Below are positions 4,721-6,607 of a stretch of DNA of 6,607 bases, piece after piece. The DNA is from Gammaproteobacteria bacterium (GTDB taxonomy: Bacteria > Pseudomonadota > Gammaproteobacteria > Pseudomonadales > Azotimanducaceae). The position numbers and the translations under genes were made by a program. The DNA lies in assembly GCA_002712135.1 (NCBI GenBank), contig PASO01000021.1:8545-15151 (forward strand), given 5' to 3'. Below the pieces are notes generated by a model that saw only the letters and a program-made list of their open reading frames with translations, made no database searches and was not told where the DNA came from. The first letter of the stretch is position 1. Each line of letters opens with the position of its first letter.

Positions 4721-6583
4721 ATGCCACTAATCCTTGCAGTGCTGATAACCCTGCCTTGGGGCCTCGCGAGCGCCGAGGATTCTCCCTGTTCAGATCCCGA
4801 GTATGCACACGGAATCTCACACTTGCTATCGCTCAAGTATCCTGCAGATTTTGAATACTTCGAGTACGCCAATCCCGATGCACCCAAAGGTGGTGAGATG
4901 AGGGCACCTGAGATGGGCACCTTCGACAACTATAACTCCATAATAGAGAAGGGTCGCCTAGGTAGGGGTTATGAAATAATTGAGGGCTTGGTTTATGACT
5001 CTCTGCTAGCGCCGGCGATTGACGAGCCGGTCAGCCACTATGGCCGATTAGCCGAAGGCGTTGCAGTTGGTCCCAACCTCAAATGGATAGCTTTCAAATT
5101 ACGGGCTGACGCCGCCTGGCATGATGGCGAACCCGTTACTATTGATGACGTCCTGTTTACCTTTCAGATGTTCCAGGAATACGGTTCCGTGGCCATTAAA
5201 ACTGCGATCTCAGATATTGAACGTGTGTTTACCTTTGGCGATCAGGAAATCTGCTTCGTCCGTGATAAGCGTTTGGAAATTAATCCGACATTGCCGTTTA
5301 CCATTGGCGGTTTTAATATCCTTCCTCAGCATTATTGGTCCCAGCAAGATATCTCCAAAACTACAATTAAACCGCCTCTAGGCAGCGGACCCTATCGTGT
5401 TAGAGATGCGGAGATCGGTCGCATACTGATCTACGAACGTGTGGAAAACTACTGGGGTAGGGATATTCCTGTCAACAAAGGCAGGTTTAACTTTGATATC
5501 GTGAAATTTGATTACTTCAAAGATGAAACAGTTATGGGGGAAGCGCACAAGAGTTATGCGTTCGATGTCAAAGAAGAGGCAGTGTCCAAGGCATGGGCGA
5601 CTCAGTATAACTTTCCTGCGGTCAAGATGGGACTATTCAAACGAGAGTTACGACCTCTTTCTCGGGTAGAAGGAATGTGGTGGCCTACATTTTGGAACGT
5701 AGAGAAGGCACCTTTGAATGATATTCGAATACGTGAGGCTCTTTGGTTGTTGTACGATTTTGCGTGGACTAATCGAGTGCTGTTCTACGACTATTACGAC
5801 GAGGGCGTCAGCTTTTTTCAAAACTCACCTATGGCGCATCAGGGCACACCCAGTGAAAAAGAACTTGAGCTACTTGAACCTTGGCGCGATCAGCTTCCTA
5901 TCAGGGTGTTTACCGAGGAGTTTAGACATCCCTTAAGTAACGGCTTGGGTGTGCAGCGTCAAAATCTGCACCGTTCATTAGAATTGTTCAAGGAAGCGGG
6001 GTGGGAAGTTTTGGATGGTGTTATGCGTAATGTTGAAACAGGTGAGCAGATGAAACTGGATTTTATCGGCCCTTCCTATTACTCCATCCGCCAGAATCTA
6101 ACTCTTTTTCAAAACCTTGAAGCTATTGGTGTCGAAACGACTGCTTATGCACCCGAGATTTCAAACTGGTTGTACCGCTCTCGCACTGGGAAGTTTGACA
6201 ACAATAGCATGCGCTGGGCTCCAAGTAATACCCCAGGCCTGCAATTGCGCAATTGGTTTGGCAGTATGGCAGCGGGTCAGGATTATGGCCAAAACTGGAT
6301 CCGCGTGCGGAACCCGGTGATTGACAGTCTGATAAATTCTATTGTTGTTGCGGATTCCGCGGAAAACCTTTATGCAGCAACGCGGGCTCTGGATAGGGTC
6401 ATTATGTGGAACTTCTATTTTATACCGGCTGGTTCGTCACCGGGATTTCGACTGGTGTATTGGGACAAATTTGGTGAGGTCCCAAACCAGATGCTTACGC
6501 GAGTACCGTTTATTGACGCCTGGTGGTGGGACGAAGATAAGGCCAGACGTTTAGAGCAGGGCCTTCGGGAGTTGGCGGAGTAG
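4721..6583 (+). CDS. yejA: Peptide ABC transporter substrate-binding protein, YejA type
   Basis: This is the periplasmic binding protein (SBP_bac_5 family) that delivers peptides to YejB/YejE. It has 620 residues; E. coli YejA has 604. A short signal peptide ends at ASA|ED (after residue 18) but has no Lys or Arg before its hydrophobic core. The mature protein carries YEYANPDAPKGGEMRAPEMG-type sequence at 48-66 and GTFDNYN at 66-72. FKLRADAAWHDGEPVTIDDV at 125-144 is the family signature, followed by PPLGSGPYRV, ENYWGRDIPVNKGRFNFD, REALWLLYDFAWTN and RNPVIDSLIN. The end, LDRVIMWNFYFIP ... INDAWWW-like, has the family's W-W-W/Y-D motif. The sequence matches E. coli YejA along its whole length. 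No in-frame start lies upstream before the ydbL stop, and no good ribosome site precedes the ATG, so translation may depend on coupling to ydbL. It is orientated away from yejBE, unlike the usual yejABEF operon. Confidence 0.94.
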   Translation: MPLILAVLITLPWGLASAEDSPCSDPEYAHGISHLLSLKYPADFEYFEYANPDAPKGGEMRAPEMGTFDNYNSIIEKGRLGRGYEIIEGLVYDSLLAPAIDEPVSHYGRLAEGVAVGPNLKWIAFKLRADAAWHDGEPVTIDDVLFTFQMFQEYGSVAIKTAISDIERVFTFGDQEICFVRDKRLEINPTLPFTIGGFNILPQHYWSQQDISKTTIKPPLGSGPYRVRDAEIGRILIYERVENYWGRDIPVNKGRFNFDIVKFDYFKDETVMGEAHKSYAFDVKEEAVSKAWATQYNFPAVKMGLFKRELRPLSRVEGMWWPTFWNVEKAPLNDIRIREALWLLYDFAWTNRVLFYDYYDEGVSFFQNSPMAHQGTPSEKELELLEPWRDQLPIRVFTEEFRHPLSNGLGVQRQNLHRSLELFKEAGWEVLDGVMRNVETGEQMKLDFIGPSYYSIRQNLTLFQNLEAIGVETTAYAPEISNWLYRSRTGKFDNNSMRWAPSNTPGLQLRNWFGSMAAGQDYGQNWIRVRNPVIDSLINSIVVADSAENLYAATRALDRVIMWNFYFIPAGSSPGFRLVYWDKFGEVPNQMLTRVPFIDAWWWDEDKARRLEQGLRELAE

Positions 6584-6589
6584 CTTTGA

Positions 6590-6607
6590 GTGCGTCGGCT
6601 TCATTTT
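6590..6607 (+). CDS. Possible start of a further gene at the right edge
   Basis: GGAG at 6577-6580, within the end of yejA, is followed by a TTG at 6586 (reading LSASASF) and a GTG at 6590 (reading MRRLHF, if used as a start). The spacings are 5 and 9 bases. MRRLHF resembles the charged beginning of a signal peptide and could open a second binding-protein gene; the TTG frame could open something else, such as a yejF-like ATPase. Only six codons are visible, so identity and even existence are guesses. Confidence 0.2.

Noticed and set aside
4246..4929. Minus-strand open frames opposite ynbE, ydbL and the yejA start
   Set aside because: They lie opposite genes with clear family matches, and their translations look like reverse-complement artefacts.
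5121..6554. Alternative-frame open frames within yejA
   Set aside because: The yejA frame matches its family over the full length; the others have no motifs or start signals.

Overview
The window looks like part of a mid-GC Gram-negative chromosome, most likely a gammaproteobacterium. The basis is a peptide ABC importer of the YejA/YejB/YejE type, a YdbL-family (DUF1318) periplasmic protein preceded by traces of its usual partner YnbE, Sec-type and lipoprotein signal peptides, and ordinary Shine-Dalgarno sites. No 16S or other species marker is present, so the genus cannot be given.

Layout. Bases 1-1019 (minus) hold the N-terminal 339 codons of a molybdenum hydroxylase large subunit (xanthine dehydrogenase / aldehyde oxidase family) that runs off the left edge. 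Between it and the next gene (about 1058-1303, minus) is a decayed ankyrin-repeat fragment whose reading frame resumes after an in-frame stop. Bases 1396-3602 (minus) carry yejB and yejE, two inner-membrane permease genes joined by a one-base TGATG overlap. Bases 3603-4381 contain no intact gene. They hold an orphan plus-strand reading frame ending at 3719, a stretch with nothing recognisable (3720-4010), a signal-peptide-plus-CXXCH fragment of a c-type cytochrome (4015-4185), and a ynbE lipoprotein gene with two inactivating lesions (4187-4370). The intact ydbL (4382-4705) and yejA, the substrate-binding protein (4721-6583), follow on the plus strand. A further gene may begin at 6586-6590, at the right edge.

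How they fit together. YejA would capture peptides in the periplasm and pass them to the YejB/YejE channel. The ATPase (YejF) that would power it is not in the window. In the familiar yejABEF order all genes face one way. Here yejA and yejBE diverge and are separated by broken genes, so the locus looks rearranged. In other bacteria ydbL belongs to a ydbH-ynbE-ydbL set concerned with lipid transport between the membranes. Here ydbH is not next to it and ynbE is broken, leaving ydbL apparently orphaned directly in front of yejA. I found no CRISPR array, insertion sequence, tRNA or rRNA, and no convincing new defence or mobile system. The most informative signal is the cluster of gene relics between otherwise healthy genes.
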